64,000 bases of DNA from Maridesulfovibrio bastinii DSM 16055 (GTDB lineage Bacteria; Desulfobacterota; Desulfovibrionia; Desulfovibrionales; Desulfovibrionaceae): the NCBI RefSeq assembly GCF_000429985.1, contig NZ_AUCX01000005.1, positions 62,001 through 126,000 of the forward strand, in the 5' to 3' direction. This document shows positions 35,466 through 44,910 of this stretch, one piece after another. Every line of letters begins with the position of its first letter. Position 1 is the stretch's first letter. The notes beneath the pieces were generated by a model. It was not told the DNA's origin. It made no database searches and saw only the letters and a list, made by a program, of their open reading frames with translations. Made by a program: the position numbers and the translations under genes.

Positions 35466-36533
35466 TTACTCTTCGGATTTAGCTGAGTCAACCGCCTTAT
35501 CAGCTGTGTTTTCGTCAGCTTCCTTCATGCCCAGATGAACCAGAAGCTTATCTTCAATCTGTTGACGCAGGTCAGGATTTTCAAGCAGCATCTGGCGGAC
35601 ATTTTCTTTTCCCTGTCCCAGTCTCTCGGAACCGAAGGCATACCATGCCCCGCTTTTGTCAACAATTCCGTTGTCGACTCCGAGATCCAGAATCTCGCCT
35701 TCTCTGGACATTCCTGTTCCGTAAAGTATGTCTACAAGAGCCTCCCTGAACGGCGGGGCCACTTTGTTTTTAACTATTTTTATTCTTGTGCGTGAACCGT
35801 AAACTTCTTCCTTATCTTTAAGGGTCTGAATTTTACGGATATCAAGCCGTACAGATGCATAGAACTTCAGAGCATTACCACCGGAAGTGGTTTCCGGGCT
35901 GCCGTAACCGGTCATACCGATCTTCATGCGGATCTGGTTGATGAAAATGACCACGGCATTGGATTTGTGGATAGTTCCGGTCAGTTTGCGCAGGGCATGA
36001 GACATAAGTCTTGCCTGTCCGCCGACCTGAGTTTCTCCCATATTTCCTTCAAGCTCAGCCTGCGGGATCAGTGCGGCAACGGAGTCAATTACGACAATGT
36101 CGATTCCACCTGAACGGACCAGCAGGTCAGTTATTTCAAGAGCCTGTTCGCCGTAGTCCGGCTGTGATATAAGCAGTTCATCGGTTTTTACGCCGAGACG
36201 TTTAGCATATTGAATGTCCAGAGCATGCTCGGCATCAACAAAGGCGGCATTTCCGCCCATTTTCTGGCATTCCGCAATGATGTGCAGGGCCAGAGTTGTT
36301 TTACCGGATGACTCGGGACCGTATACTTCAGTGATTCTTCCTTTGGGGATTCCACCGATGCCAAGAGCAAGATCCAGACTTATACATCCCGTAGGAACTG
36401 CGGGAATAGCCTGAGTTGCATCGGAATCAAGGCGCATGATTGAACCTTTTCCGAATTTACGCTCAATAGTGGTAAGGGCGGTTTTGAGAGCCTCACGGCG
36501 AAGTTCGTCAGGGGCTACTTTTTTACTACTCAT
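35466..36533 (-). CDS. recA: Recombinase A
   Basis: A 355-residue protein. The start at 36533 follows GGAGGATTT; 12 extra upstream codons in the frame are not supported. It has [11 protein letters not shown], Walker [14 protein letters not shown]-type EHALD, loop L1 and L2 regions ([33 protein letters not shown]) and a typical acidic C-terminus. It catalyses strand exchange and LexA/repressor self-cleavage. A LexA box was not confirmed upstream. The S24 protein at 43907 could be one of its co-cleavage partners. Confidence 0.99.
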   Translation of the reverse strand: MSSKKVAPDELRREALKTALTTIERKFGKGSIMRLDSDATQAIPAVPTGCISLDLALGIGGIPKGRITEVYGPESSGKTTLALHIIAECQKMGGNAAFVDAEHALDIQYAKRLGVKTDELLISQPDYGEQALEITDLLVRSGGIDIVVIDSVAALIPQAELEGNMGETQVGGQARLMSHALRKLTGTIHKSNAVVIFINQIRMKIGMTGYGSPETTSGGNALKFYASVRLDIRKIQTLKDKEEVYGSRTRIKIVKNKVAPPFREALVDILYGTGMSREGEILDLGVDNGIVDKSGAWYAFGSERLGQGKENVRQMLLENPDLRQQIEDKLLVHLGMKEADENTADKAVDSAKSEE

Positions 36534-36877
36534 AAATCCTCCGAAATCGGGTTGGACGTTGCAACACATTAAAAATAAAAACTCAGACGATTGTCACATG
36601 CGTCAGAGGCTTTGCAGGCAGATGCGCCGCAAGGTCCGGGCCTTACGGATAAAATTGTAAATATTTATTCCGCTAAGGCAACAGCATCAGATATCAGATA
36701 GGTGATTAAACCGCAACTGTCAGAAATGGGAGCTTTGAAGTAATATTTATACATTGAAAGTATCGTACTGATGTTTTTTAATAAAACATTCTAAAATAGT
36801 CTGAAATTGTGTGTGTTCCGGTTTTCTGACGCATTATGCTGTTGCGATTTGATATAAATGAAGGTAGAGCCGCGCGT
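36534..36877. other. Intergenic region upstream of recA with an imperfect hairpin
   Basis: About 340 bp between the divergent recA and PP-loop genes. It should hold both promoters. An imperfect inverted repeat spans 36640-36679 (GCCTTACGGATAAA against TTTATTCCGCTAAGGC). It might be a transcript leader structure. No gene is supported. Confidence 0.4.
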
Positions 36878-37942
36878 ATGGAAACAAGATATGACGCATT
36901 GGCCCTCTTTTCAGGTGGGCTCGACAGTATTCTGGCCAGCAGGGTTATTCAGGATCAGGGGCTCAAAGTTCTCGGCCTGCATTATGTGAGTCCTTTTTTC
37001 GGCAAGCCCGATAAAATAGATCACTGGAGCAAAATTTACGGTGTTGATATTGTTGCTGTTGATATCAGCCGTGAATATATAGAGATGATGTTCGGCGACC
37101 TTTCATATGGAATGGGCAAGCTGCTCAACCCGTGTGTGGACTGCAAAATTTTTATGCTTAATCATGCCAAAACGCAGCTTGAAAGATATGGAGCCTCTTT
37201 TCTGATTTCAGGGGAAGTTATCGGTCAACGTCCGATGTCCCAGCGCAAGGATGCTCTAAACTCCATCAGGCGTGACGCTGAGGTCTCCGATGTTCTGCTG
37301 CGACCTTTGTGTGCCGCAAGCTTCGCTCCCACTCCTATGGAAAAATCAGGACTGGTTGACCGTGACAGACTTCCGCATATTTTCGGGCGTGGCCGCAAGC
37401 AGCAGTTACGCATGGCCAGAGAATACGGTTTTACAGAGATTCCTTCTCCCGCCGGTGGATGCCGGTTGACTGAAGTTGAAAATTCTGCCCGCTATTTCCC
37501 CTTGTTCAGGTATCTTGATGGACCTGACTTGAATTCATTTAAGCTTGCAAATCACGGCAGACATTACTGGTCTGGGCTTAACTGGCTTGTGATCGGCAGA
37601 AATAACAGTGATAATCAGAATGTTGAAAAGTACCGGCGTGATGGAGATTACGGATTTGAACTTATCGATTATCCGGGTCCTTACAGCCTCGGCCGCAATA
37701 TAAAAGGGGATAGCTGGAGTGATGAAGCCATCAGCGAGGCCGCAGCCTTTGTTGCTTCGTATTCAGGCAAGGCCGTGGCTTCCAATGGTCCTGTCAGAGT
37801 CAATGTAACAGGCCCCGAAGGTGATTCTATTGTTGAAGTTCTGCCGGAAAGAGATACAGTTTCATTTGCGGAGGGCAATCTTGATGACCTCAAAGAGTGG
37901 AAGATTGCAACAGGTAGAAAAGACCCTGCCGGAGGGGATTGA
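36878..37942 (+). CDS. PP-loop ATP-pyrophosphatase family protein (ThiI/MnmA-like)
   Basis: A 354-residue protein. The frame could also start at 36836, but 36878 follows GGTAGAG and puts the domain start near the N-terminus. It has the PP-loop ALFSGGLDSILA, which binds ATP in enzymes that adenylate tRNA or small molecules before sulfur or amine transfer. Also present are NPCVDCKIFML, with a CxxC that could carry sulfur or a metal, ISGEVIGQRPMSQ and SPAGGCRLTE. The family is often annotated as a thiouridylase-like protein, but it lacks the full MnmA architecture. A tRNA thiolation role is inference. Confidence 0.75.
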   Translation: METRYDALALFSGGLDSILASRVIQDQGLKVLGLHYVSPFFGKPDKIDHWSKIYGVDIVAVDISREYIEMMFGDLSYGMGKLLNPCVDCKIFMLNHAKTQLERYGASFLISGEVIGQRPMSQRKDALNSIRRDAEVSDVLLRPLCAASFAPTPMEKSGLVDRDRLPHIFGRGRKQQLRMAREYGFTEIPSPAGGCRLTEVENSARYFPLFRYLDGPDLNSFKLANHGRHYWSGLNWLVIGRNNSDNQNVEKYRRDGDYGFELIDYPGPYSLGRNIKGDSWSDEAISEAAAFVASYSGKAVASNGPVRVNVTGPEGDSIVEVLPERDTVSFAEGNLDDLKEWKIATGRKDPAGGD

Positions 37943-38010
37943 TCTTTTTTAAACCACCTAATATAAAATAAAAAAATAATCCTGTAGATATCCACTTTAG
38001 GAATATACTG

Positions 38011-38964
38011 ATGTTTTTAACTGCATTGTCGTTTGTTGCCAGCATCTTTCTGCTCTGGTTCGGTGCTGACTGGATAGTAGAGTCTGCCTCAAAAATAGCA
38101 CGCAGATTCAATGTTTCAGAGCTGGTTATCGGGCTGACCATAGTTGCTTTCGGAACTTCGGCTCCCGAGTTCCTTGTAACTATTACGGCCGCTTTCAAAG
38201 GTCTTTCCGACATTTCTTTATCCAATGTAGTGGGATCAAATATTTTTAATCTGGGATTTATTCTCGGACTTATGGCCCTCATAAAACCTTTACCCACAAA
38301 CCGGGCCATAGCATACCGTGATACACCGCTGCTTCTGCTGACCACAGCTTTTATTCTGGTTATGTCTTTTTTCGATTCCCTCGGGCGGACTACCGGAATA
38401 ATTCTGGCTTCGGTTTTAATTTGTTATATCGGCTACCTCATGGTGCACACCAGAAGGATGAATTCCGCGGCCTCGCCGATTGTTACCGATATGGAAAAGG
38501 CTGCTGGAGAGCATGTCAGCCTGTCCTGGAAAGACTGGGCCATGCTGATAGCCGGTTTTATCGGCATAGCTCTTGGCGGTGAACTTATGGTTGAGTCCGC
38601 TTCTACCATAGCCAGACATTTTGGCGTTTCGCAGTGGGTTATAGGTATGACTATTGTCGCCGCCGGAACATCGCTGCCGGAACTGGTCACCTGTCTTGCC
38701 GCATCTATCAAAGGCCGAAATGAAATGCTTATCGGTAACCTTATCGGTAGTGACTTTTTTAATTTTGCCGGAGTGCTGGGGCTGACATGTATAATGCGTC
38801 CCCTGCATGTAAATCCCGAAGCTCTGCCGGGGCTTGCCGTTCTGGTCGGGATGGTGGGACTGGTTCTGGTCTTTATAAGAACCGGATGGCGTGTTTCAAG
38901 GGGCGAAGGGGCCATACTGGTTTTAATCAGCATGCTGCGCTGGGCGCAGGACCTTATGCACTAA
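38011..38964 (+). CDS. CaCA-family sodium/calcium (or proton/cation) antiporter, YrbG-like
   Basis: A 317-residue membrane protein with about ten hydrophobic segments. The two inverted halves carry the alpha-repeat motifs GLTIVAFGTSAPEFLVT (near residue 50) and GMTIVAAGTSLPELVTC (near 222), each followed by a GNxxGS-type sequence (VVGSNIFN and LIGSDFFN). These are the ion-coordinating repeats of the NCX/CaCA superfamily. It probably exchanges Na+ or H+ for Ca2+ across the inner membrane. It is 68 bp downstream of the PP-loop gene on the same strand. Confidence 0.93.
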   Translation: MFLTALSFVASIFLLWFGADWIVESASKIARRFNVSELVIGLTIVAFGTSAPEFLVTITAAFKGLSDISLSNVVGSNIFNLGFILGLMALIKPLPTNRAIAYRDTPLLLLTTAFILVMSFFDSLGRTTGIILASVLICYIGYLMVHTRRMNSAASPIVTDMEKAAGEHVSLSWKDWAMLIAGFIGIALGGELMVESASTIARHFGVSQWVIGMTIVAAGTSLPELVTCLAASIKGRNEMLIGNLIGSDFFNFAGVLGLTCIMRPLHVNPEALPGLAVLVGMVGLVLVFIRTGWRVSRGEGAILVLISMLRWAQDLMH

Positions 38965-39184
38965 AAAAGAGAAATGGTTCCATCCTGAAATGATTCAGGA
39001 ATTTGTGGCTGCCGACCTATATATATGTATTGGTTTTTTATTGTCTTTTTTAAGCCGCAGTCAGCTTCTTTCGTTCGGTTTTTCTTGCCAGATCGTGTCA
39101 AGATGACTATCTTGTCCCTTATAGATTAAAAACAATGGCGGTCAATTGCCGCATAAAGCTATCAATTCCACAGGAGGAAATGAA

Positions 39185-39919
39185 ATGAGCAGACTTGGAA
39201 CCGTGCAGACTCCCCGTACCCGCGCGGAAGTAGTCAATGCCTTTATGCGCGGGGTTTACAACTGGATGAGCATTGGACTTTTGGTAACGGCAGCAGTAGC
39301 GTATATGATTTATACCCTTCCTGCTTTTCAATCCATATTCTTTTCAGTCAATCCGGCTACCGGTATGGTTGGTCCCTCCATCTTTTTCTGGGGTGCCATT
39401 ATTGCCGAGTTCGGACTTGTTATCTATCTCAGTGCCCGCATCCAGCACATGTCCGCCCAGACAGCAACAACTACATTCATCATTTATAGTGCCCTGAATG
39501 GAGCAACTCTGTCTCTGATACTGATGGCTTACACAGCTTCATCAATCTTTAATACCTTTATTGTCACTGCCGGAATGTTTGCAGCCCTTAGTTTTTACGG
39601 CCTGACCACCAAGCGTGATCTGACCGGAATGGGTTCATTCCTGATGATGGGGCTTTTTGGAATTATCATTGCCAGCATCGTGAACTTCTTCATGCACAGC
39701 TCGGCTATGGAGTTTGTAATTTCCATTATCGGTGTAGTTATTTTTGCAGGTCTTACAGCTTATGATTCTCAGAAGCTACAGGCTATGGGCGAAAATGCTC
39801 CTATGGATGATCAGGTGGCCATACGCAGAGGAACAATACTCGGAGCTCTTTCCCTTTATCTCGACTTTATCAACCTGTTCCTTTTCCTGATCAGATTCAT
39901 GGGTGTAACCCGCGACTAA
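39185..39919 (+). CDS. Bax inhibitor-1/YccA family membrane protein
   Basis: A 244-residue protein. The ATG at 39185 follows AGGAGGAAATGAA. There are seven hydrophobic segments. The C-terminal half has SFYGLTTKRDLTGMGSFLMM and the ending ALSLYLDFINLFLFLIRFMG, both diagnostic for BI-1/YccA (UPF0005) proteins. Bacterial members are thought to form Ca2+ leak channels or to regulate membrane proteases. The exact function is unproven. A strong terminator follows. Confidence 0.9.
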   Translation: MSRLGTVQTPRTRAEVVNAFMRGVYNWMSIGLLVTAAVAYMIYTLPAFQSIFFSVNPATGMVGPSIFFWGAIIAEFGLVIYLSARIQHMSAQTATTTFIIYSALNGATLSLILMAYTASSIFNTFIVTAGMFAALSFYGLTTKRDLTGMGSFLMMGLFGIIIASIVNFFMHSSAMEFVISIIGVVIFAGLTAYDSQKLQAMGENAPMDDQVAIRRGTILGALSLYLDFINLFLFLIRFMGVTRD

Positions 39920-40002
39920 TTATCAGTGAAAAAGTTGATTTTTAGACGGTGCCTTTAAACTTAATTTTCAGGTGCTGTTGAAATGTAACTTTAATGACTT
40001 TA

Positions 40003-40051
40003 AAAAGGCAGAACCATTCATACTTCCGGGTATGCTGCGGTTCTGCCTTTT
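40003..40051 (+). terminator. Intrinsic terminator after the YccA-like gene
   Basis: A 13-bp stem AAAAGGCAGAACC / GGTTCTGCCTTTT with a 23-nt loop containing a small secondary hairpin, ending in TTTTAACTTTT. It also resembles an attenuator in front of lpxK. Confidence 0.75.
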
Positions 40052-40140
40052 AACTTTTCACGGCCTTGTTTTATGCTTACTCTTACTTGGTTCTGATGTT
40101 ATGGAATGAGGACGAATGAATTTTAACGAGTGAAAATCTT

Positions 40141-41214
40141 TTGATAAAAAAAACACAAAAACTACTTGCTCCGGTACTTTGCCCTGCTGGTAAAATTTAT
40201 GGTTCCGTTATGGGCATGCGTTCAAAAATGTACGCAAAAGGGACTTTTTCAAGATTTGATCCTGAGTGTCCCTGTGTATCGGTGGGGAATATCGGTTCAG
40301 GCGGAAGTGGAAAGACTCCGCTCTCAGGCTGGCTTCTGGACTGGGCTTTGTCTCAGGGGCTTGCCCCGGCTTTACTCTCCAGAGGTTATAGAGCCGCTCC
40401 ACCTAAACTGCCGTATCTGGTGAAACCGGAAAGTCCGGTTCAGGAAGCCGGGGATGAGCCGTTAATGCTGGCTATTGAGCATCCCGGAGCTAAAATTGTT
40501 GTTGATCCTGTCCGGATCAGGTCCGCATCATGGGTTACCAGACATTACGGACCGGGAATTTTTATTCTTGATGACGGATTTCAGCATCTGGCCGTCAGGC
40601 GTGATTTCGATATGGTCCTGCTGACCCCGGAAGATATCGAAAGCGGGTGGAACAGGGTTATTCCACGGGGAACATGGCGTGAGGGAGTAAAGGCTCTTAA
40701 TAGGGCTGATATTTTTCTGATCAAATGCCGGCCTTTTCTTTTTGATGAAATGCGTGAAGAAATTAAAAACAGATTACAAAAATTTAAAAAACCTGTGTTT
40801 CAATTTTCTCTGAAGCCCAGAGCTTTGCGCCGACTTGGCGGGCGGGAAACCAGACCCGGACTGAATGAATCATATATTCTGGTGTCAGGAGTAGGAAATC
40901 CTGAACAACTCGAAGTTACGGCTAATTTATTTATGGGCAGGTCTGCTGAGGAGCATGTTATTTTTAAAGATCATCATTCCTATACCCGCGATGATATCGC
41001 GGCTATCCGCAGAACAGCATCACATTGTGGAGTCCGTGAAATTATCTGTACTCCAAAGGATGCCGTAAAGCTGAAAGGGCTTGGGGCTGATGACTTCTGG
41101 ACTTTTGACCTTGATATCGAGTTCAGCCGTTCGATCTTTTTTGACGGAAGTGAGCCTGAAACTTTTGACAGCTGGTGGAGTCTTAACCGGATCAATCGTG
41201 AAAACCGGAAGTAG
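40141..41214 (+). CDS. lpxK: Tetraacyldisaccharide 4'-kinase
   Basis: A 357-residue protein using a TTG start at 40141; no ATG exists before the conserved N-terminal amphipathic helix region, so TTG is preferred. The P-loop GNIGSGGSGKTPLSGW, LLSRGYRA, DEPLMLA and IFILDDGFQHLAVRRDFD are LpxK signatures. It phosphorylates the lipid A precursor at the inner membrane face. Its presence shows that the organism builds lipid A. It is 21 bp upstream of rnr. Confidence 0.95.
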   Translation: MIKKTQKLLAPVLCPAGKIYGSVMGMRSKMYAKGTFSRFDPECPCVSVGNIGSGGSGKTPLSGWLLDWALSQGLAPALLSRGYRAAPPKLPYLVKPESPVQEAGDEPLMLAIEHPGAKIVVDPVRIRSASWVTRHYGPGIFILDDGFQHLAVRRDFDMVLLTPEDIESGWNRVIPRGTWREGVKALNRADIFLIKCRPFLFDEMREEIKNRLQKFKKPVFQFSLKPRALRRLGGRETRPGLNESYILVSGVGNPEQLEVTANLFMGRSAEEHVIFKDHHSYTRDDIAAIRRTASHCGVREIICTPKDAVKLKGLGADDFWTFDLDIEFSRSIFFDGSEPETFDSWWSLNRINRENRK

Positions 41215-41235
41215 AAAACGTGAAGGTGCATAAAG

Positions 41236-43410
41236 ATGGGAAATAAGAAAAAAAATAAAAGCAGTGGTAACGTTGCTGATTACAAAGATATTCTGCGCCT
41301 TCTTCGTACTGAGGACAGGCCCATGTCCGGTGGTGAAATTCAAAAAAAACTTGGACTGACCAAAAGACATCGCAAATTAGTCAAAAATCTTCTTACCGAT
41401 CTGGTCAAACAGGGTAAGCTTGTAAAAACAAGAAGTGCCTACGGGCTTGCAGGTAAAATGAGTACTGTTACTGGAAAGTTGCAGGTGCAGCGTTCCGGTG
41501 CAGCATTTGTGCTGCCGGATGACAAACGGCGTGGCGATATATTTATACATCAGAAAAATCAGGGCGAAGCATGGCACGGTGACAGGGTTTCAGTTGCTAT
41601 AACAAATGAGAAGCGCGGAACCCGTAATGCCGAAGGACGTGTGCTGCGTGTCCTTGAACGGGGAAAACAGGTCTTCCCGGTAAGAGTCGTGCGACCTATG
41701 GGGGCGACCGGACTTCTATGTAATCCCACTGATCCGCGGCTGGATTTTGGTATTGTGGTTGAACCCGGAGATTTTGAAGAGACTGCATCAGCAGGTAAAG
41801 GTGATATTTTTCTGGTAGGTCCGGGTGAGAGGATCAATCCGAATTTATGGCAGGGCAAGATTCTTGATTATCTTGGACCTGAATCTGATGCGGATGTTCA
41901 GGAATCCATAGTTAAATCATCACATTCTATTTCCATAGATTTTCCGGATAAGGCCATTCAGCAGGCGGAAGAGCTGCCTGATGTTCCGGGAGAGGATGAT
42001 TTTGCCGGGCGTGAAGATTTAAGGAATATTTCATTCGTCACCATTGATGGCGAAACCGCAAGGGACTTTGATGACGCCGTTTATGTAGAAAAGTTCGGGC
42101 AGGGCTACAAACTCTGGGTCGCTATTGCTGATGTCAGCCACTATGTCCCCATGAACAGTCCTCTTGATCGTGAAGCTTTTGAACGTGGTAATTCTTATTA
42201 TTTCCCACGCTCTGTGGAACCAATGTTTCCCAAGGCTTTAAGTAACGGTCTGTGCAGTTTGAATCCGGACGTTCCAAGGCTGGCAATGGCTGTTACTATT
42301 GAATTTGATTCAACAGGACAACCCGGTAAAACAGCCTGTTTTCCGGCAGTTATTCTCAGCCATGGCAGACTCACATATACGCAGGTGAACGCAGCTATTA
42401 TCGAAAAAGACAATAGTGAGCGTGAAAAGATTTCAGACCTTGTTCCAATGCTCGATCTTGCTGAAGAACTGGCCCGGAAAATAAATTCACGCAGGAAAAA
42501 GCGTGGCAGCATTGAGTTTGATCTCCCTGAGCCTAAAATTATTTTTAATGAAGCCGGTGTAACAGAAGATATAAAACCGCTGAGTAGAAATTTTGCACAT
42601 CAGATTGTAGAAGAATTTATGATTGCTGCTAATGAAGCTGTTGCAGAGTTCCTGACAGACCGTGATATGCCCTGTATGTACCGTGTCCATCCCGGACCGG
42701 ACGAGGAAAAGCTCACCAACCTGTTTAAAATTTTAAAAAGGGTGGGGCTTAGTCAGGAGCAGCCAAAAGAAATAACTCCTCAAACTCTTCAGAATCTGAT
42801 TGAAAAAGTTGAAGGCAGCGGTCAGGAATACATCGTCAGCCGTCTGCTGCTCAGATCTATGAAGCAGGCTAAATATCAGCCTGAGAATGAAGGGCATTTC
42901 GGACTGGCCTCCGAGTGTTACTGCCATTTTACTTCTCCAATCCGCAGGTACGCCGATCTGGTTGTTCACCGTTGTCTTAAAGTAGCTCTTGGCGACACCC
43001 ATCAAGCTATTCCGGGGCAGAAACAGCTGGTTCACATCGGGGGACACCTAAGCGCTAGGGAACGTGTGGCCATGGAAGCCGAACGTGAAATTATCAAGCG
43101 TATCACCATGCTTTTCCTCAAGGGCAGAGTTGGGGAAGAGTTTACCGGAGTTGTTTCAGCTTTGGCTGAATTCGGATTCTGGATAGAGCTTAAGGAAGTC
43201 ATGGCTGAAGGAATGGTTCGGCTGGCTTCGCTTAATGATGACTATTACGCTTTCTGGAAAGACCATCAGATGATTATCGGTGAAAGAAGCGGTCGGGCTT
43301 TCAGATTAGGGCAGACCGTTAAAGTTCGGCTTGAGTCTGTAAGTCTTGAACTTCTTGAAGCAGGGCTTTCTATTGTAGAAGGTGGCGAAGACTTTAAAAA
43401 ATATGTTTAG
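41236..43410 (+). CDS. rnr: Ribonuclease R
   Basis: A 724-residue protein. Order: N-terminal winged-helix (LRTEDRPMSGGEIQKKLGLT), two cold-shock-like domains, RNB catalytic domain with FVTIDGETARDFDDAVYVE and IADVSHYVPMNSPLDREAFE, then a C-terminal S1 domain (VGEEFTGVVSALAEFGFWIEL). It degrades structured RNA 3' to 5'. Length is slightly shorter than E. coli RNase R because the Lys-rich tail is absent. It is co-transcribed with lpxK and followed by a terminator. Confidence 0.97.
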   Translation: MGNKKKNKSSGNVADYKDILRLLRTEDRPMSGGEIQKKLGLTKRHRKLVKNLLTDLVKQGKLVKTRSAYGLAGKMSTVTGKLQVQRSGAAFVLPDDKRRGDIFIHQKNQGEAWHGDRVSVAITNEKRGTRNAEGRVLRVLERGKQVFPVRVVRPMGATGLLCNPTDPRLDFGIVVEPGDFEETASAGKGDIFLVGPGERINPNLWQGKILDYLGPESDADVQESIVKSSHSISIDFPDKAIQQAEELPDVPGEDDFAGREDLRNISFVTIDGETARDFDDAVYVEKFGQGYKLWVAIADVSHYVPMNSPLDREAFERGNSYYFPRSVEPMFPKALSNGLCSLNPDVPRLAMAVTIEFDSTGQPGKTACFPAVILSHGRLTYTQVNAAIIEKDNSEREKISDLVPMLDLAEELARKINSRRKKRGSIEFDLPEPKIIFNEAGVTEDIKPLSRNFAHQIVEEFMIAANEAVAEFLTDRDMPCMYRVHPGPDEEKLTNLFKILKRVGLSQEQPKEITPQTLQNLIEKVEGSGQEYIVSRLLLRSMKQAKYQPENEGHFGLASECYCHFTSPIRRYADLVVHRCLKVALGDTHQAIPGQKQLVHIGGHLSARERVAMEAEREIIKRITMLFLKGRVGEEFTGVVSALAEFGFWIELKEVMAEGMVRLASLNDDYYAFWKDHQMIIGERSGRAFRLGQTVKVRLESVSLELLEAGLSIVEGGEDFKKYV

Positions 43411-43430
43411 TCGCAGTTTGAAATAATCAG

Positions 43431-43463
43431 GCCGCCTCCATAAACGGGGGCGGCTTTAATTTT
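43431..43463. terminator. Terminator after rnr
   Basis: Stem GCCGCCTCC / GGGGGCGGC with a 6-nt loop, followed by TTTAATTTTTTTT on plus. It also lies next to the stop of the convergent gene at 43456. Confidence 0.85.
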
Positions 43464-43746
43464 TTTTAAGCCAGTCGAGCAGATTACAGTAAATTCCTAT
43501 TTCACAGACTTTTTCATCAATTTCGCTGCACTCAACATCATCACTTTCAATCAGTGTGCCTAAGGCCTCATATATCTGGACCAGACATTCCTGATCTGTT
43601 GATCCGCATACCTTGATGACCATATCGAGTATTTCAGGCGGAGCAGCTGATGAAATGACTATTTCCATCCCCGAGTCGCCGAAATCAAAATCGAAATGTT
43701 CAAAAATCTGCCCGGCATAGTTTTTAATGTCTTTATTATCCGCCAT
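43456..43746 (-). CDS. Small acidic hypothetical protein
   Basis: A 96-residue cytosolic acidic protein; a start nine bases further upstream (43755) is equally possible, since no strong ribosome binding site separates the two. It has several Cys (VCGSTDQEC, ECSEIDEKVC, IYCN) spread over the C-terminal half, which could bind metal, but the spacing matches no motif I know. It is transcribed toward rnr and divergent from the S24 regulator. Confidence 0.6.
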   Translation of the reverse strand: MADNKDIKNYAGQIFEHFDFDFGDSGMEIVISSAAPPEILDMVIKVCGSTDQECLVQIYEALGTLIESDDVECSEIDEKVCEIGIYCNLLDWLKKN

Positions 43747-43906
43747 AATCTTCATCTGTTAATTGTTAGAATTAATTCTCTGTCACTAATTACTATACTA
43801 TTTATTACTTGAAAACCCTGTGATTTAAAAAAAAGATTGAACTGATGTTAAGTATAGTTTAACTTATTTGTTGTAATTTGTATGACTTGATAAATACGGA
43901 GATTAA

Positions 43907-44563
43907 ATGTCCGGCAGAGATTTTGATTCATTTTTTGAAAGACTGAGGCAGGAAACTAAAATTGCAAGCCAATCCGATCTCGCCAGAGAACTGGGTGTCG
44001 GAAGGGCCGCGGTCTCTTTGGTTAAGAAAAAAGGTGCTGTTCCACCAAGATGGATTCTTGATCTTTCCATGAAATTCGGGCTGGACTCTTCATGGCTTGA
44101 AACAGGAGAAGGAGCTGCTCGTCCTGAAGAAGCTTCAGAAATATTTTTTGAAGAATTTCGCAGGATTCCAAAAGTCGCAGCTCGCTTAAGTGCCGGCGGA
44201 GGGTCCTTTGAAACCGAATCGGGAGTCGAGGGTTATTTTGCCTTTCGTTCCGAGTGGGTTGAGCGGAAAGGAAATCCTTCTGATATGGTCCTTATGGAAG
44301 TTTACGGCAACAGCATGGAACCGGAACTTCGTGAAGGAGATGTTGTCTTGCTTGATCAGTCCCGCACTGATATTCTCGCAGGTGGAATATATGCTGTCGG
44401 TGTTGAAGATACCGTCATGGTAAAAAGAGTTGAGAAGCGTCCCGGTCAGGTTGTGTTACATAGCGATAATAATGATTATTCACCGATTTATCTCCGTGGT
44501 GATGAACTGGATAATGTAAGAGTTCTTGGGCGCGTTATCTGGGTTTCCAGAGAATATAGATAA
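43907..44563 (+). CDS. XRE/CI-type repressor with S24 peptidase domain
   Basis: A 218-residue protein. The N-terminal helix-turn-helix (ASQSDLARELGVGRAAVSLVKKK) resembles the phage CI/repressor domain. A linker leads to an S24 self-cleaving domain with a catalytic Ser in EVYGNSMEPELREGDVVLLD and a Lys in EDTVMVKRVEK. The cleavage site is probably the Ala-rich AARLSAGGG segment. Such proteins act as RecA-triggered repressors. It is not clearly LexA. GTTAA-N7-TTAAC at 43847-43863 could be its operator. A strong terminator follows. Confidence 0.85.
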   Translation: MSGRDFDSFFERLRQETKIASQSDLARELGVGRAAVSLVKKKGAVPPRWILDLSMKFGLDSSWLETGEGAARPEEASEIFFEEFRRIPKVAARLSAGGGSFETESGVEGYFAFRSEWVERKGNPSDMVLMEVYGNSMEPELREGDVVLLDQSRTDILAGGIYAVGVEDTVMVKRVEKRPGQVVLHSDNNDYSPIYLRGDELDNVRVLGRVIWVSREYR

Positions 44564-44567
44564 TTTC

Positions 44568-44618
44568 AGCCCTTAAAATAATATTTTCAATAGGATGTAT
44601 TATTTTGAGGGCTTTTTT
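44568..44618 (+). terminator. Intrinsic terminator of the S24 regulator gene
   Basis: 16-bp perfect stem AGCCCTTAAAATAATA with its complement at 44598-44613, then TTTTTTGT. Confidence 0.88.
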
Positions 44619-44641
44619 GTATACGTAGTGTTTATTTTTGA

Positions 44642-44670
44642 TTGACAAATGTTTGCCATGTGTTTAGTTT
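44642..44670 (+). promoter_or_regulatory. Promoter of small zinc-ribbon gene
   Basis: TTGACA (44642-44647), 17-bp spacer, TAGTTT (44665-44670). Confidence 0.5.
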
Positions 44671-44742
44671 TTAACCGTCACATGCGATAGAGGCCGGTTG
44701 ATTGATTCGTTTCAGTGTCTAACACACAGCAGGGAGAGCGTC

Positions 44743-44910
44743 ATGCAGGAAAGATATTGTAAATGCGGTAAACGGATAATTGTTCAATACAGTAATAGAA
44801 AAAGTGATAACTGGATGGTTCGTTACTGGCAGATGGGACACAATTTTGGTAAGACAATAAGAACATGTCCGCACTGTGGAAGGAAAATTAATATAGATAG
44901 TCTTTGCTAA
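44743..44910 (+). CDS. Small zinc-ribbon-like protein
   Basis: A 55-residue protein. The start at 44743 follows GGGAGAG; the frame opens earlier but without support. Two Cys pairs (CKCGKR near the N-terminus and CPHCGRKI near the C-terminus) could bind one zinc. It has basic and aromatic residues between them. It may bind nucleic acid or act as a regulator. A TTGACA promoter lies 95 bp upstream. Confidence 0.6.
   Translation: MQERYCKCGKRIIVQYSNRKSDNWMVRYWQMGHNFGKTIRTCPHCGRKINIDSLC

Noticed and set aside
43907-44563. LexA
   Set aside because: The N-terminal domain is a CI/XRE-type helix-turn-helix rather than LexA's winged helix; only the S24 domain is shared.
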